NCBI RefSeq assembly: GCF_001808185.1
Contig: NZ_CP017668.1
Span: 248,001 to 312,000, forward strand
Origin: Jeongeupia sp. USM3
GTDB taxonomy: Bacteria; Pseudomonadota; Gammaproteobacteria; Burkholderiales; Chitinibacteraceae
Direction of reading: 5' to 3'
Length of the DNA: 64,000 nt
Numbering within the stretch: the stretch's first letter is position 1; every line of letters starts with the position of its first letter. The translations under genes and the position numbers were made by a program. Shown here piece by piece: positions 1-7,731 of the stretch. A model generated the notes under the pieces. It was not told the DNA's origin. It worked only from the letters and a program-made list of their open reading frames with translations, and did not search any database.

Positions 1-534
1 CTGGCCGGACAGGTCCTCGAGCTTGCCGATCTTGAGCGAGGCGGGGCCGGTGATGACGATCTCGTTGACGTTGGTGATGGTCGGGTCGCTGAAGTCGACC
101 TGCTTGAGGCGCTCGGGCGTGATCGTCAGGCTGGCGGCGGCGACATCGCCGCGGCCGGCGAGCAGTGCCGGGATGATCTGGTCGCGCCGCGTCGGCACGA
201 ACACGACGAAGACCTTGACGTTGCCGGTCTTGAGCCGCTTGTTGAGTTCGTCCTCGTAAGCTTTGAGCGCCTCGTACGAGGCACCGCGCTGCCGGCCGTT
301 CTCGACCCAGTAGTTGGTTTTCGAATACGTGACCAGTACGCGGATCTGGCGGCGCTTGATCATGCCGTCCAGATCGCCGGTGTAGGCCGGGTTCTGGTAG
401 GGAAGCTCGCCGTAGATGCGCGCCTGGCCGGCGGCGGATGCGATGGCAGGGGTAGGGGCGGGCGGGGCCGCCATGGTGCAGGCGGTGCTGGCCATCAGGA
501 CGATGCAGAGCCATCTGGTGAGCGCGTTGAGCAT
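1..534 (-). CDS. MltF-like periplasmic solute-binding / lytic transglycosylase protein (3' end off the window)
   Basis: Reading the minus strand from ATG at 534 gives 178 codons open to the window edge, preceded by the Shine-Dalgarno-like GGGAGGT. Residues 1-23 form a signal peptide (MLNALTRWLCIVLMASTACT), with a Cys at 19 that is only a poor lipobox. The rest resembles the N-terminal bacterial solute-binding domain of MltF-type proteins: a strand (IRVLVTYSKTNYWVENG), then GRGDVAAASLTITPERLKQ and VDFSDP, the standard ligand-binding core. In the family a C-terminal SLT transglycosylase domain that cleaves peptidoglycan usually follows, but that part lies outside the window. A second MltF-like gene sits at 53621. 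The solute-binding fold is well supported; the transglycosylase half is inference. Confidence 0.75.
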   Translation of the reverse strand, partial: MLNALTRWLCIVLMASTACTMAAPPAPTPAIASAAGQARIYGELPYQNPAYTGDLDGMIKRRQIRVLVTYSKTNYWVENGRQRGASYEALKAYEDELNKRLKTGNVKVFVVFVPTRRDQIIPALLAGRGDVAAASLTITPERLKQVDFSDPTITNVNEIVITGPASLKIGKLEDLSGQ

Positions 535-645
535 GTTGACCTCCCGGCGCAGGTTCTGGCCGGTTGCTCCCTGTCATGCTTGCAGGATAGGCGCTGTTGC
601 GGCGATGGTCGGCCGGTGCCCGGTTTCCGGGGGGACGTCCGGCGC

Positions 646-2184
646 CTACCTCAGCCTGCGCTGGACGGCGATGACCAGACCGGTGACGAGCGTGAAGCCG
701 GCCAGATAGCGGTACAGCGATTCGCAGGCCAGCAGCTGCGACTGCTGCGCGATGAGCTGTTCGAGCACGCCGTGCGCGGCGGCCGTGGCTTGTGCGCTGT
801 CGTAACCGTGACGGCCGAAGCTGGCGCTCAGGCCGGCAAGCCATTGGTCGAGCTGCGGGTTGCCCGCGTGGACGGTTGCGGCGAGGTCGTTGTGTACCTC
901 GAATTGCCGGTCCTGCAGCAGCACGGCGGCAAAGGCGCTCGAGATCGACGTGGCCAGCTGGCGCATCAGGTTCTTGCCCTGGTAGCCGTGGCCGAAATAC
1001 TCGTCGCCGAGCTCGCTGTAGGTCAGCCCGGCAACCGGCAGCACGACCAGCACCGCGAACAGCCCCTGCAGCGCGAGGCCGTACATCAGCCAGTGGGTAT
1101 CGACGCCGGGCGGCATCAGCGAATACCACCAGCAGACGCCGGCCATGATCAGCGTGCCGGCGAGCATCATCGGTTTCTTGTTCTGCAGCTTGCGGCTGAA
1201 GCGGATGTAGAAATACACGGCGGCAAAGGTGGCGACGCCGGCAAAGCTGTCGAGCCAGCCGACCGCGATCAGCGGGATGCCGAGCCCCCGTTCGGCGTAG
1301 ATCGGAAACAGGTAGCCGCTGAAATTCTTGATTGCGTAATAGAGGAAATACAGCCCGAGCCCGGTCAGGTAGACCGGACTGGCCAGTGCGCGCAGGTGCA
1401 GGATGGGCCGCGGATGGCGCCACTGGTGCAACAGGAAGGCGAGCAGCAGCACCGTGCCGCCGCTGGCAAGCAGGGCGAGCCGGTACGGGTGCGAGAAGAC
1501 GTCGTAGCGGGTGTCGCTGAGCATCAGCTGCAGGCACAGCACCGCCGCGCCGAACAGCAGCAGGCCGCCGATGGCCAGCGGTTCCCGCTCGTGGCTCGTT
1601 CCCGCGTCGGGCAGCAGGCACCATGCGCCGAACAGCGCGAGCAGCGCCGGTGGCAATGCACCGTAGAACACGAGATGCCAGCTGCCGCTGTCGACCAGGG
1701 TGGCGGCCAGCAGCGGGGCGATGCTCGACGCGCTGAAGATCCCGTACATGAAGTACTTGACCGCCAGCGCACGTTCCTGCCCCTTGAACATCAGCGGGAT
1801 CAGCACGCGCGTGCTGGTGAAGAAAGCACCGCCGCCGAGGCCCTGGACGAAGCGGAACAGCGTCAGTTCGCCAAGGCTGGCCGATTGCGAGCAGCCGACG
1901 GTGCCGATGATGAACAGCGTCAGTGCGCCGCACAGGTAGCGGCGGTAGCCGAAGCGCCGTGCCGACCACTGCTGCTTGACGATCATCAGCAGGCTGCCGA
2001 TTGCATACGCGGCCTGCGCCTGCGCAAATTCGCGCGGCGCGGCGCCCACGCCGCCCATGATGTGGCTGGCGGCGAAGACGAACATCACGTTCTCGAGAAA
2101 CTCGACCCCGGTGATCAGGCCGAGCAGCGCCATCAGCAGCCGCTTCTTGCCGGCCCGGTAGCGCGCGTGCAGGCGCAGGTTCAC
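646..2184 (-). CDS. MFS multidrug efflux transporter, DHA2 type
   Basis: A 512-residue inner-membrane protein with about 12-14 hydrophobic segments. The EmrB/DHA2 family has 14 helices and about 500 residues, matching this length. The loop motif with GYRRYLCG and the RFVQGLGGGAFFTSTR helix correspond to the conserved MFS motifs A and C regions. I chose the GTG at 2184 because it overlaps the stop of the upstream marR-type gene as GTGA, giving translational coupling; a longer frame upstream would run through that regulator. The pairing with a MarR regulator suggests proton-driven drug or toxic-compound efflux under MarR repression. The substrate is not deducible. Confidence 0.85.
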   Translation of the reverse strand: MNLRLHARYRAGKKRLLMALLGLITGVEFLENVMFVFAASHIMGGVGAAPREFAQAQAAYAIGSLLMIVKQQWSARRFGYRRYLCGALTLFIIGTVGCSQSASLGELTLFRFVQGLGGGAFFTSTRVLIPLMFKGQERALAVKYFMYGIFSASSIAPLLAATLVDSGSWHLVFYGALPPALLALFGAWCLLPDAGTSHEREPLAIGGLLLFGAAVLCLQLMLSDTRYDVFSHPYRLALLASGGTVLLLAFLLHQWRHPRPILHLRALASPVYLTGLGLYFLYYAIKNFSGYLFPIYAERGLGIPLIAVGWLDSFAGVATFAAVYFYIRFSRKLQNKKPMMLAGTLIMAGVCWWYSLMPPGVDTHWLMYGLALQGLFAVLVVLPVAGLTYSELGDEYFGHGYQGKNLMRQLATSISSAFAAVLLQDRQFEVHNDLAATVHAGNPQLDQWLAGLSASFGRHGYDSAQATAAAHGVLEQLIAQQSQLLACESLYRYLAGFTLVTGLVIAVQRRLR

Positions 2185-2663
2185 GGTTGCGACAGCCCCC
2201 GGTCGATGCTGCCGAGCGCGGAGAGCAACCCCGGCTGCAACGGGGACGGCACCAGCGCCCAGCAAGCTTCATAGGCAGCATGGACCGCCGGTACGGCACT
2301 TTTCTGCAGGTCTCTGCCGGCTGCAGTAATGTTCAGTTCAAGCCCACGGCGGTCGGTGACCGAAGGCGCGCGCTCGAGCAGCCCGCGTTTTTCCAGCGCG
2401 TCGAGCAGCCGGGTGATCTGGGTGCGCGTGGCATCGAGCGTAATGCTGAGTTCGGTCGGCCGCATCGGCTCGTCGGCGTTGCTCGCGAGCAGCGCCAGTG
2501 CGAGGTACTCGCGCATGTCGAGTCCGAATGGCGCGAGCGCGGCGTTGATCCGGTTTTCGAGCAGGTGGGCGGCACGGAACAGCCGGCGCGATGCGATGAT
2601 CGCATCGCGTGGCGCATCCGGGTTGGCTGCGCAGATGCGCGCGATGCGTGCTTCGAATTCCAT
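2181..2663 (-). CDS. MarR family transcriptional regulator
   Basis: 160 residues, typical for MarR proteins (about 140-170). The central winged helix-turn-helix is visible: LALALLASN, then RPTELSITLDATRTQITRLL as the recognition segment, followed by the wing LLERAPSVTDRRGLEL, where DRR is the family's conserved wing tip. The N and C termini are helical and would form the dimer interface. ATG at 2663 is preceded by a good GGAGGGA. It is the first gene of a two-gene operon with the overlapping efflux pump and probably autorepresses it. The AT-rich leader (2665-2710) contains AGTACT inside TTAGTACTTAA and a CATATG palindrome, both plausible operator halves. Confidence 0.88.
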   Translation of the reverse strand: MEFEARIARICAANPDAPRDAIIASRRLFRAAHLLENRINAALAPFGLDMREYLALALLASNADEPMRPTELSITLDATRTQITRLLDALEKRGLLERAPSVTDRRGLELNITAAGRDLQKSAVPAVHAAYEACWALVPSPLQPGLLSALGSIDRGLSQP

Positions 2664-2670
2664 GGTCCCT

Positions 2671-2712
2671 CCTTATTTAGTACTTAACTGAAATATATCA
2701 TATGAAATAAAA
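2671..2712. promoter_or_regulatory. AT-rich marR-lysP intergenic segment with palindromes (putative operator)
   Basis: This strongly AT-rich stretch stands out from the GC-rich surroundings and lies between the divergent marR-type gene and lysP. It holds the palindrome AGTACT (2679-2684) within an imperfect TTAGTACTTAA, and a CATATG. MarR proteins bind short AT-flanked palindromes near their own promoters, so this is the likely operator. Its exact limits are a guess. Confidence 0.4.
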
Positions 2713-2852
2713 TGATGCGCCGTTGCCGTGATGATTGTGGAAAACCGCCGTTTCACCATTGCCGGCAGTTTGCTACCCTGCCGGGTTTGCTTCGATGATG
2801 GTCGTGTGCTCCGGCGTCGCCGGGCGTGTTCAATCTCTATAGAACCCACAAT

Positions 2853-4340
2853 ATGCAAGAACACCAAACTCACGCCGCCGACGGCGGCGCGCCCACCTTG
2901 CGGCGCAGCCTCAAGGCGCGCCACCTGACGATGATCGCCATCGGCGGCTCGATCGGGACCGGGCTCTTCGTCGCGTCCGGTGCTACCGTGTCGCAGGCCG
3001 GCCCGGGCGGCGCGCTCGCCGCCTACGCGCTGATCGGCCTGATGGTCTACTTCCTGATGACCAGCCTGGGCGAGCTGGCGGCTTACATGCCGGTAGCCGG
3101 GTCGTTCTCGACCTATGGCGCCAAGTACGTCGACGAAGGCTTCGGCTTCGCGCTGGGCTGGAACTACTGGTACAACTGGGCGGTGACGATCGCGGTCGAG
3201 CTCGCCGCGGCGCAGCTCGTGATGCACTACTGGTTTCCGGACGTACCGGGCATCTACTGGAGTGCGCTGTTTCTCGGGCTGATGTTCCTGCTCAACTACA
3301 TCTCGGTGAAGGGCTTCGGCGAGGCCGAGTACTGGTTTGCGCTGATCAAGGTGATCACCGTGCTGGTGTTTATCGGCGTGGGGCTGGCGATGATCTTCGG
3401 CATCCTCAAGGGCGGGGCGCAGCAGAGCTTCGGCAACTTCACCACCGGGGATGCGCCGTTCGTCGGCGGCTTCCCGGCCATGCTCGGCGTGGCGATGATC
3501 GCCGGTTTCTCGTTCCAGGGAACCGAGCTGATCGGCGTGGCCGCCGGCGAGTCGGAAAACCCGCGCCGCAACATCCCGCGCGCGGTCAAGCAGGTGTTCT
3601 GGCGCATCCTGCTGTTCTACGTGCTGGCGATCTTCCTGATCGGCGTGCTGATTCCGTATACCGACCCGAGCCTGCTGAAGAACGACGTCGCCGACATCGG
3701 AGTCTCGCCGTTCACGCTGGTGTTCCAGCACGCCGGGCTGGCCTTTGCCGCCGGGGTGATGAATGCGGTGATCCTGACCGCGGTGCTGTCGGCCGGCAAC
3801 TCGGGCATGTATGCGTCGACACGGATGCTCTACAACCTCGCCACCGAAGGCAAGGCACCGAAGCTGTTCGCACGGTTGTCGAAGAACGGCGTGCCGCGCA
3901 ACGCGCTGTATGCAACGACCGCCGTCGGCGCGCTGTGCTTCCTGACCTCGCTGTACGGTGACAAGGAGGTCTACCTCTGGCTGCTGAACACCTCGGGCAT
4001 GACCGGCTTCATCGCCTGGCTCGGTATCGCGATCAGCCATTACCGTTTCCGCAAGGGTTTTGTCGCGCAGGGGCATTCGCTTGAGGACCTGCCGTACAAA
4101 TCCAGCTTCTTCCCGCTGGGGCCGATGTTCGCCTTCGCGCTGTGCATGGTGATCATGCTGGGGCAGAACTACCAGGCCTTCCTGCTCGACCGGATCGACT
4201 GGGTCGGCGTGGTGGCAACCTACATCGGCATCCCGCTGTTCCTGGCAATCTGGTGGGGCTACAGGATCAAGAACAAGAGCCGTCTGGTGGCCTATGCCGA
4301 CATGGACTTCCCGCACGAATCGGGCAGCGACAAGCGCTGA
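2853..4340 (+). CDS. lysP: Lysine-specific permease LysP (APC family)
   Basis: 495 residues. The sequence tracks the E. coli LysP family nearly end to end: LRRSLKARHLTMIAIGGSIG, TGLFVASGATVSQAGPGGAL, LTSLGELAAYMPVAGSF-type helix 3 and WNYWYNWAVTIAVEL. There are twelve hydrophobic segments. It imports lysine with protons across the inner membrane; in E. coli LysP also acts as a lysine co-sensor with CadC, but no cad genes are seen here. I chose ATG 2853 because the translated start (MQEHQTH...) matches the usual N-terminal length; a GTG at 2826 would add nine residues. Neither start has a strong ribosome binding site. A strong terminator follows. Confidence 0.93.
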   Translation: MQEHQTHAADGGAPTLRRSLKARHLTMIAIGGSIGTGLFVASGATVSQAGPGGALAAYALIGLMVYFLMTSLGELAAYMPVAGSFSTYGAKYVDEGFGFALGWNYWYNWAVTIAVELAAAQLVMHYWFPDVPGIYWSALFLGLMFLLNYISVKGFGEAEYWFALIKVITVLVFIGVGLAMIFGILKGGAQQSFGNFTTGDAPFVGGFPAMLGVAMIAGFSFQGTELIGVAAGESENPRRNIPRAVKQVFWRILLFYVLAIFLIGVLIPYTDPSLLKNDVADIGVSPFTLVFQHAGLAFAAGVMNAVILTAVLSAGNSGMYASTRMLYNLATEGKAPKLFARLSKNGVPRNALYATTAVGALCFLTSLYGDKEVYLWLLNTSGMTGFIAWLGIAISHYRFRKGFVAQGHSLEDLPYKSSFFPLGPMFAFALCMVIMLGQNYQAFLLDRIDWVGVVATYIGIPLFLAIWWGYRIKNKSRLVAYADMDFPHESGSDKR

Positions 4341-4355
4341 GTTACCCGACTGATG

Positions 4356-4389
4356 AAAAGCCGACCCTGTAAAAGGGTCGGCTTTTTTT
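4356..4389 (+). terminator. Rho-independent terminator of lysP
   Basis: AAAAGCCGACCCT-GTAA-AGGGTCGGCTTTTTTT forms a long GC-rich hairpin followed by a T run, 16 bases after the lysP stop. The A-rich 5' arm would let it work in both directions. Confidence 0.93.
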
Positions 4390-4584
4390 CGTCCTGGCTT
4401 GCGAGGTTGCTCCGGGTGGTCAGGTCCGGTGCGCTGGCGAACCGAAATGATCCCCGTTACCTAGGCGGCTTCAGGGGTGAGAAAGGATGTGCTCTACTTG
4501 CGAGCGCCCAGCCGCGCGGCCCTGCGTTCTGTGCGCCACCGGGCCTGGCTACGCCGGGCGGCAATGATGGCGCGGACGGGCAAC

Positions 4585-4611
4585 AAAAAAGGCACCCGAA
4601 GGTGCCTTTTT
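4585..4611 (-). terminator. Terminator of the rpsF-priB-rpsR-rplI operon
   Basis: A perfect hairpin, AAAAAGGCACC-CGAA-GGTGCCTTTTT, sits just beyond the rplI stop. It is flanked by A and T runs and is therefore bidirectional. The 195 bases between it and the lysP terminator show no convincing gene. Confidence 0.92.
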
Positions 4612-4632
4612 CATGGAGCCGGAGCCGGGCGA

Positions 4633-5082
4633 TTACTGCTCGCCGACGACGGTTACCTTCACTTCGACCACGACATCGTGGTGCAGCGCGAGGGCAATGT
4701 CGTACTCGCCGATGGCCTTGAACGGGCCTTCCGGCAGGCGGACTTCCGACTTCTTCACGTCGATGCCGTTGCTGGTGAATGCTTCGGCGATGTCGGCGGT
4801 CGTCACCGAGCCGAACAGGCGGCCGTCAACACCAGCCTTCTGGCTGATGGTGACCACGGCGCCTTCGAGCTGAGCGGCACGCGACTGGGCACCGGCGAGG
4901 ATGTCAGCCTGGCGGGCTTCGAGTTCGGCGCGGCGCGCTTCGAATTCAGCCAGGTTGGCATCGTTGGCACGCTTGGCCTTGCCTTGCGGGATCAGGAAGT
5001 TACGTGCGTAACCGTCCTTGACCTTGACCACGTCGCCGAGGCCACCGAGGTTTGCGACTTTTTCGAGCAGAATGATTTGCAT
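4633..5082 (-). CDS. rplI: 50S ribosomal protein bL9
   Basis: 149 residues, the normal size for bL9. The N-terminal domain [20 protein letters not shown], then [16 protein letters not shown], is the hallmark 23S-rRNA-binding signature. A long connecting helix (residues about 40-75, [20 protein letters not shown]) leads to the C-terminal domain containing [15 protein letters not shown]. It binds domain V of 23S rRNA at the base of the L1 stalk and affects frame maintenance. It is the last gene of the rpsF operon, has the ribosome binding site GAGGAGA, and is followed by a strong terminator. Confidence 0.97.
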   Translation of the reverse strand: MQIILLEKVANLGGLGDVVKVKDGYARNFLIPQGKAKRANDANLAEFEARRAELEARQADILAGAQSRAAQLEGAVVTISQKAGVDGRLFGSVTTADIAEAFTSNGIDVKKSEVRLPEGPFKAIGEYDIALALHHDVVVEVKVTVVGEQ

Positions 5083-5099
5083 GTCAGTTTCTCCTCGAA

Positions 5100-5327
5100 T
5101 CAGTGCAGATCGGTAAACGGCAGCAGGGCAAGCAGACGAGCGCGCTTGATCGCGGTCGACAGCTGGCGCTGGTACTTGGCCTTGGTGCCGGTGATGCGGG
5201 CCGGGATGATCTTGCCGTTTTCGGCAATGAAATCCTTCAGGATGGCGATATCTTTGTAGTCGATATGCTTGATGCCTTCGGCGGTGAAGCGGCAGAATTT
5301 TTTCCGCTTAAACAGATGACGGGACAT
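5100..5327 (-). CDS. rpsR: 30S ribosomal protein bS18
   Basis: 75 residues, matching bS18. It begins [19 protein letters not shown] and carries the central [39 protein letters not shown] and LLPF signatures. It binds the platform of the 30S subunit with bS6. The start has TTGAGG six bases upstream. It lies between priB and rplI in the conserved order; the spacing to rplI is 17 bases. Confidence 0.97.
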   Translation of the reverse strand: MSRHLFKRKKFCRFTAEGIKHIDYKDIAILKDFIAENGKIIPARITGTKAKYQRQLSTAIKRARLLALLPFTDLH

Positions 5328-5337
5328 TGTTAATTCC

Positions 5338-5643
5338 TCAATTCAGCAATTCAAATTCGTTGATGTGCAAAACAAGACGTCGGCGCTGTCGCTGTCCGGC
5401 CGCGGCAAAGAAGCCGCGAACCTTGAGCTGCTGGCCGGTCGTGAGCCGGCTGATCGCCTGGCCGGTCGGGCCGACTGCCACCGCTTCCACTTCGACGATG
5501 ACCTGGCGAAGCTTGCCGTTTTCCTGCTGGCTGGATTCATGACTGATGACGCAGTGCTGAACCGGAATGCCTGCAGGGGTGTAGCGCAGAGCGGGTAGTT
5601 CGATCAGCGTGCCGCCGAGAACCGCCTTGTTGCGATCAGGCAC
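5338..5643 (-). CDS. priB: Primosomal replication protein N (PriB)
   Basis: 101 residues with a single-stranded-DNA-binding OB fold: [20 protein letters not shown], then [20 protein letters not shown]. PriB bridges PriA and DnaT in replication restart and is related to SSB. The start is a GTG at 5641-5643, immediately after the rpsF TAA without a spacer, so translation is presumably coupled. A priB between rpsF and rpsR is the standard arrangement in beta- and gammaproteobacteria. Confidence 0.93.
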   Translation of the reverse strand: MPDRNKAVLGGTLIELPALRYTPAGIPVQHCVISHESSQQENGKLRQVIVEVEAVAVGPTGQAISRLTTGQQLKVRGFFAAAGQRQRRRLVLHINEFELLN

Positions 5644-6018
5644 TTAGGCAGCAGCCTGGCCTTCCTGTGCTTGCGCGCCGCCGGTCAGCGACTTCGACTT
5701 CTCTTCCTTCATCATCGGCGACGGTTCGGTTACGGCGTGATCCATCTTGATGGTGAGGTGACGCAGCACTGCATCGTTGAACTTGAACGCGTGTTCGAGC
5801 TCGTCCAGGGTTTCCTGGCCGATTTCGACGTTCATCAGTACGTAGTGAGCCTTGTGGATCTTCTGGATCGGGTAGGTCAGCTGGCGACGGCCCCAGTCTT
5901 CCAGGCGATGAACGGTGCCGTTACCGGTAGCGATCAGGCTCTTGTAGCGCTCGACCATCGCGGGCACTTGCTCGCTCTGGTCCGGGTGCACGATAAAGAC
6001 GATTTCGTAATGTCGCAT
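5644..6018 (-). CDS. rpsF: 30S ribosomal protein bS6
   Basis: 124 residues. [20 protein letters not shown] and [20 protein letters not shown] are the family signatures; the rest is the ferredoxin-like fold, with an acidic/Ala-rich tail ([16 protein letters not shown]) as in other betaproteobacteria. It pairs with bS18 on the 30S platform. First gene of the operon, with AAGGAG before ATG 6018 and a sigma70 promoter about 65 bases upstream. Confidence 0.97.
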   Translation of the reverse strand: MRHYEIVFIVHPDQSEQVPAMVERYKSLIATGNGTVHRLEDWGRRQLTYPIQKIHKAHYVLMNVEIGQETLDELEHAFKFNDAVLRHLTIKMDHAVTEPSPMMKEEKSKSLTGGAQAQEGQAAA

Positions 6019-6081
6019 GTGTGCTCCTTATGGATAAAAGCCTGCCGTCAGCGACGCCGGTCAGGCAAGGGGTAACAGGCG

Positions 6082-6110
6082 ATTATAATCGGCCTGCCCG
6101 TTTCATTCAA
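6082..6110 (-). promoter_or_regulatory. Sigma70 promoter of the rpsF operon
   Basis: On the minus strand the segment reads TTGAAT, 17 bases, TATAAT. The -10 is a perfect consensus and the -35 matches 4 of 6, with optimal spacing. Transcription would start about 55-60 bases before the rpsF ATG. The -10 lies in the palindrome GATTATAATC, so the opposite strand also shows TATAAT, but without a good -35. Confidence 0.75.
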
Positions 6111-6118
6111 GCCGGTGC

Positions 6119-6442
6119 TCAGCGCTCGACCTGGTCGATCTTGCCGCTGACGGCTGCCCAGGTTTCGTGGTCGGGCAGCGGGTCCTTCTTTTCGACGATG
6201 GCGGGCCATTGCTGCGAGAGCTCGGCGTTCAGCGCGATGTAGTCCTGCATGTCGGCCGGGACGTCGTCCTCGGCGTAGATCGCCTCGACCGGGCATTCGG
6301 CGACGCACAGCGTGCAGTCGATGCATTCGTCCGGGTCGATCACCAGGAAATTCGGGCCTTCGCGGAAGCAGTCCACCGGGCAGACGTCGACGCAGTCGGT
6401 GTACTTGCACTTCACACAGGCGTCGGTGACAACGTAGGTCAT
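6119..6442 (-). CDS. fdxA: Seven-iron ferredoxin FdxA ([3Fe-4S][4Fe-4S])
   Basis: 107 residues. Cysteines at 9, 12, 17, 21, 25, 40, 43, 46 and 50 match Azotobacter ferredoxin I: C9/C17/C50 for the [3Fe-4S] cluster and C21/C40/C43/C46 for the [4Fe-4S] cluster. The long C-terminal extension after residue 55 ([20 protein letters not shown]) is typical of FdxA. It is a cytoplasmic low-potential electron carrier. AAAAGGAC precedes ATG 6442. It is divergent from gluQ, with about 105 bases between the two starts. Confidence 0.94.
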   Translation of the reverse strand: MTYVVTDACVKCKYTDCVDVCPVDCFREGPNFLVIDPDECIDCTLCVAECPVEAIYAEDDVPADMQDYIALNAELSQQWPAIVEKKDPLPDHETWAAVSGKIDQVER

Positions 6443-6547
6443 GATTTTTGTCCTTTTCTTGATGCGAGACGGTCGTCAGAATATCGCGATATTACCAAAG
6501 CCCTTTCCGGGCTGAGTGACGGCGTGGCTATTTCCAAAGAATCCGGG

Positions 6548-7474
6548 GTGCTAACTTCGCCGGCCTATCGTGGCCGCTTTGCGCCCAGTCCGACCGGCGA
6601 CCTGCACATGGGCTCGCTGCTGGCTGCGGTTGCGAGCTATCTGCAGGCGAGGCGGGCGGGGGGCGAGTGGTTGCTGCGGATCGAGGATCTCGACCCGCCG
6701 CGTACGGTGCCTGGCGCCACCGACCGCATTCTTCGGGTGCTGGATGGGTATGGCTTCGAGTGGGACGGTGAGGTCTGCCACCAGAGCCGGCGGACCGAGC
6801 TGTACATGGCGGCGATCGAGCGCCTGAGGGCCGATGGCTGGCTCTACGGTTGTGCGTGTACCCGTAAGGAAATCGCGCAGATTGCCCACGCCGGCATCGA
6901 CGGACCGGTCTATCCGGGGACGTGCCGCGCAGGGCTGGCACCGGGGCGCGAGGCGAGAGCCTGGCGGGTGCGGGTTGGCGATCGCGGCATGGCCGTTCCC
7001 GATGCGCTGCAGGGATGGCTGCGGCAGGATCTGGCTCGCGAAGTGGGCGATTTCGTGCTGCTGCGTGCGGATGGCCTGGTCGCCTATCAGTTGGCTGTTG
7101 TCGTCGACGATGCGGCCCAGGGCATCACCGATGTGGTGCGCGGCGCCGATCTGCTCGATTCGACGCCCAGGCAATGCCATCTGCAGCAATTGCTGGGTTA
7201 TGCGACGCCGGCATACGCGCATATTCCGGTGCTGGTGAACGAGCGTGGCGAAAAGCTCAGCAAGCAGACGCTGGCGCATCCGCTGGTGGTTGGCGATGCC
7301 GCCGGGGCCCTGGTGACGGCGTTGTCATTGTTGCGTCAGTCGCCGCCGCCGGCGTTGCGCCAGGCAAAGCTGGCCGAGGTCTGGGGCTGGGCCGAAGCGC
7401 ACTGGTGCATGGATGCACTGATCGGGCTGAGGCAGCTCTATCCGCCAGAGGGCGGGGGCGGCGTATTCGGATGA
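6548..7474 (+). CDS. gluQ: Glutamyl-Q tRNA(Asp) synthetase
   Basis: 308 residues; a truncated glutamyl-tRNA synthetase without an anticodon-binding domain. Visible motifs are GRFAPSPTGDLHMGSLLAA (HIGH motif region), RIEDLDPPR, the zinc-site cysteines in YGCACTRKE with the later YPGTCR, VVVDDAAQGITDVVRGADLL, and KLSKQ replacing KMSKS. It activates glutamate and attaches it to queuosine in the tRNA-Asp anticodon. The GTG at 6548 fits the family's short lead before the GRFAPSP motif; the GTG at 6524 is an alternative. Neither has a clear ribosome binding site, so the start is uncertain by eight codons. Confidence 0.9.
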   Translation: MLTSPAYRGRFAPSPTGDLHMGSLLAAVASYLQARRAGGEWLLRIEDLDPPRTVPGATDRILRVLDGYGFEWDGEVCHQSRRTELYMAAIERLRADGWLYGCACTRKEIAQIAHAGIDGPVYPGTCRAGLAPGREARAWRVRVGDRGMAVPDALQGWLRQDLAREVGDFVLLRADGLVAYQLAVVVDDAAQGITDVVRGADLLDSTPRQCHLQQLLGYATPAYAHIPVLVNERGEKLSKQTLAHPLVVGDAAGALVTALSLLRQSPPPALRQAKLAEVWGWAEAHWCMDALIGLRQLYPPEGGGGVFG

Positions 7475-7731
7475 TTCTTACTTTATTTGCAAATAATTGG
7501 CGAGTGTTCCGCGATGTGCCGTACGGATGATTCGGGGTGATTTTTTGCCGTGCCCCGGTAGTGGCTTAATCAGGCTGAAAGCCGCGCCAATGGTGAATCC
7601 GCAACGATTTGTTTTTCGCCTTTTGGGCATTCTTGCAACCCCGTCTGCCGGGGTGATATGTTGCGTTCCAATATTCAAATAATGCACTCAGCACACGCCG
7701 GCTGGTGATCTAGCGCCCTTGGGGGGACATC
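7475..7731 (+). other. gluQ-fimV intergenic region
   Basis: 257 bases, more AT-rich than the genes around it. A short hairpin, ACCCCG-TCTGC-CGGGGT (7638-7654), lacks a T run. The fimV promoter presumably lies here, but I cannot point to a convincing -35/-10 pair. No credible gene is visible. Confidence 0.5.

Noticed and set aside
580..2274. Long plus-strand frame of 564 codons over the MFS gene
   Set aside because: Its product is Gln/Arg/Ala-rich without any family pattern; it is the mirror of the well-supported minus-strand MFS gene.
2673..4316. Minus-strand frame of 547 codons opposite lysP
   Set aside because: The lysP product is an end-to-end family match; the opposite frame has the His/Asp/Gln-rich composition of antisense frames in GC-rich genes.
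4390..4584. Possible gene between the lysP and rplI terminators
   Set aside because: The only frames are short or extend into rplI on the wrong strand; no ribosome binding site or motif.
7510..7560. T-rich hairpin-like sequence after gluQ as a terminator
   Set aside because: The CGGGG and CCCCG arms are separated by a long loop and the T run lies inside the loop, not after the stem.
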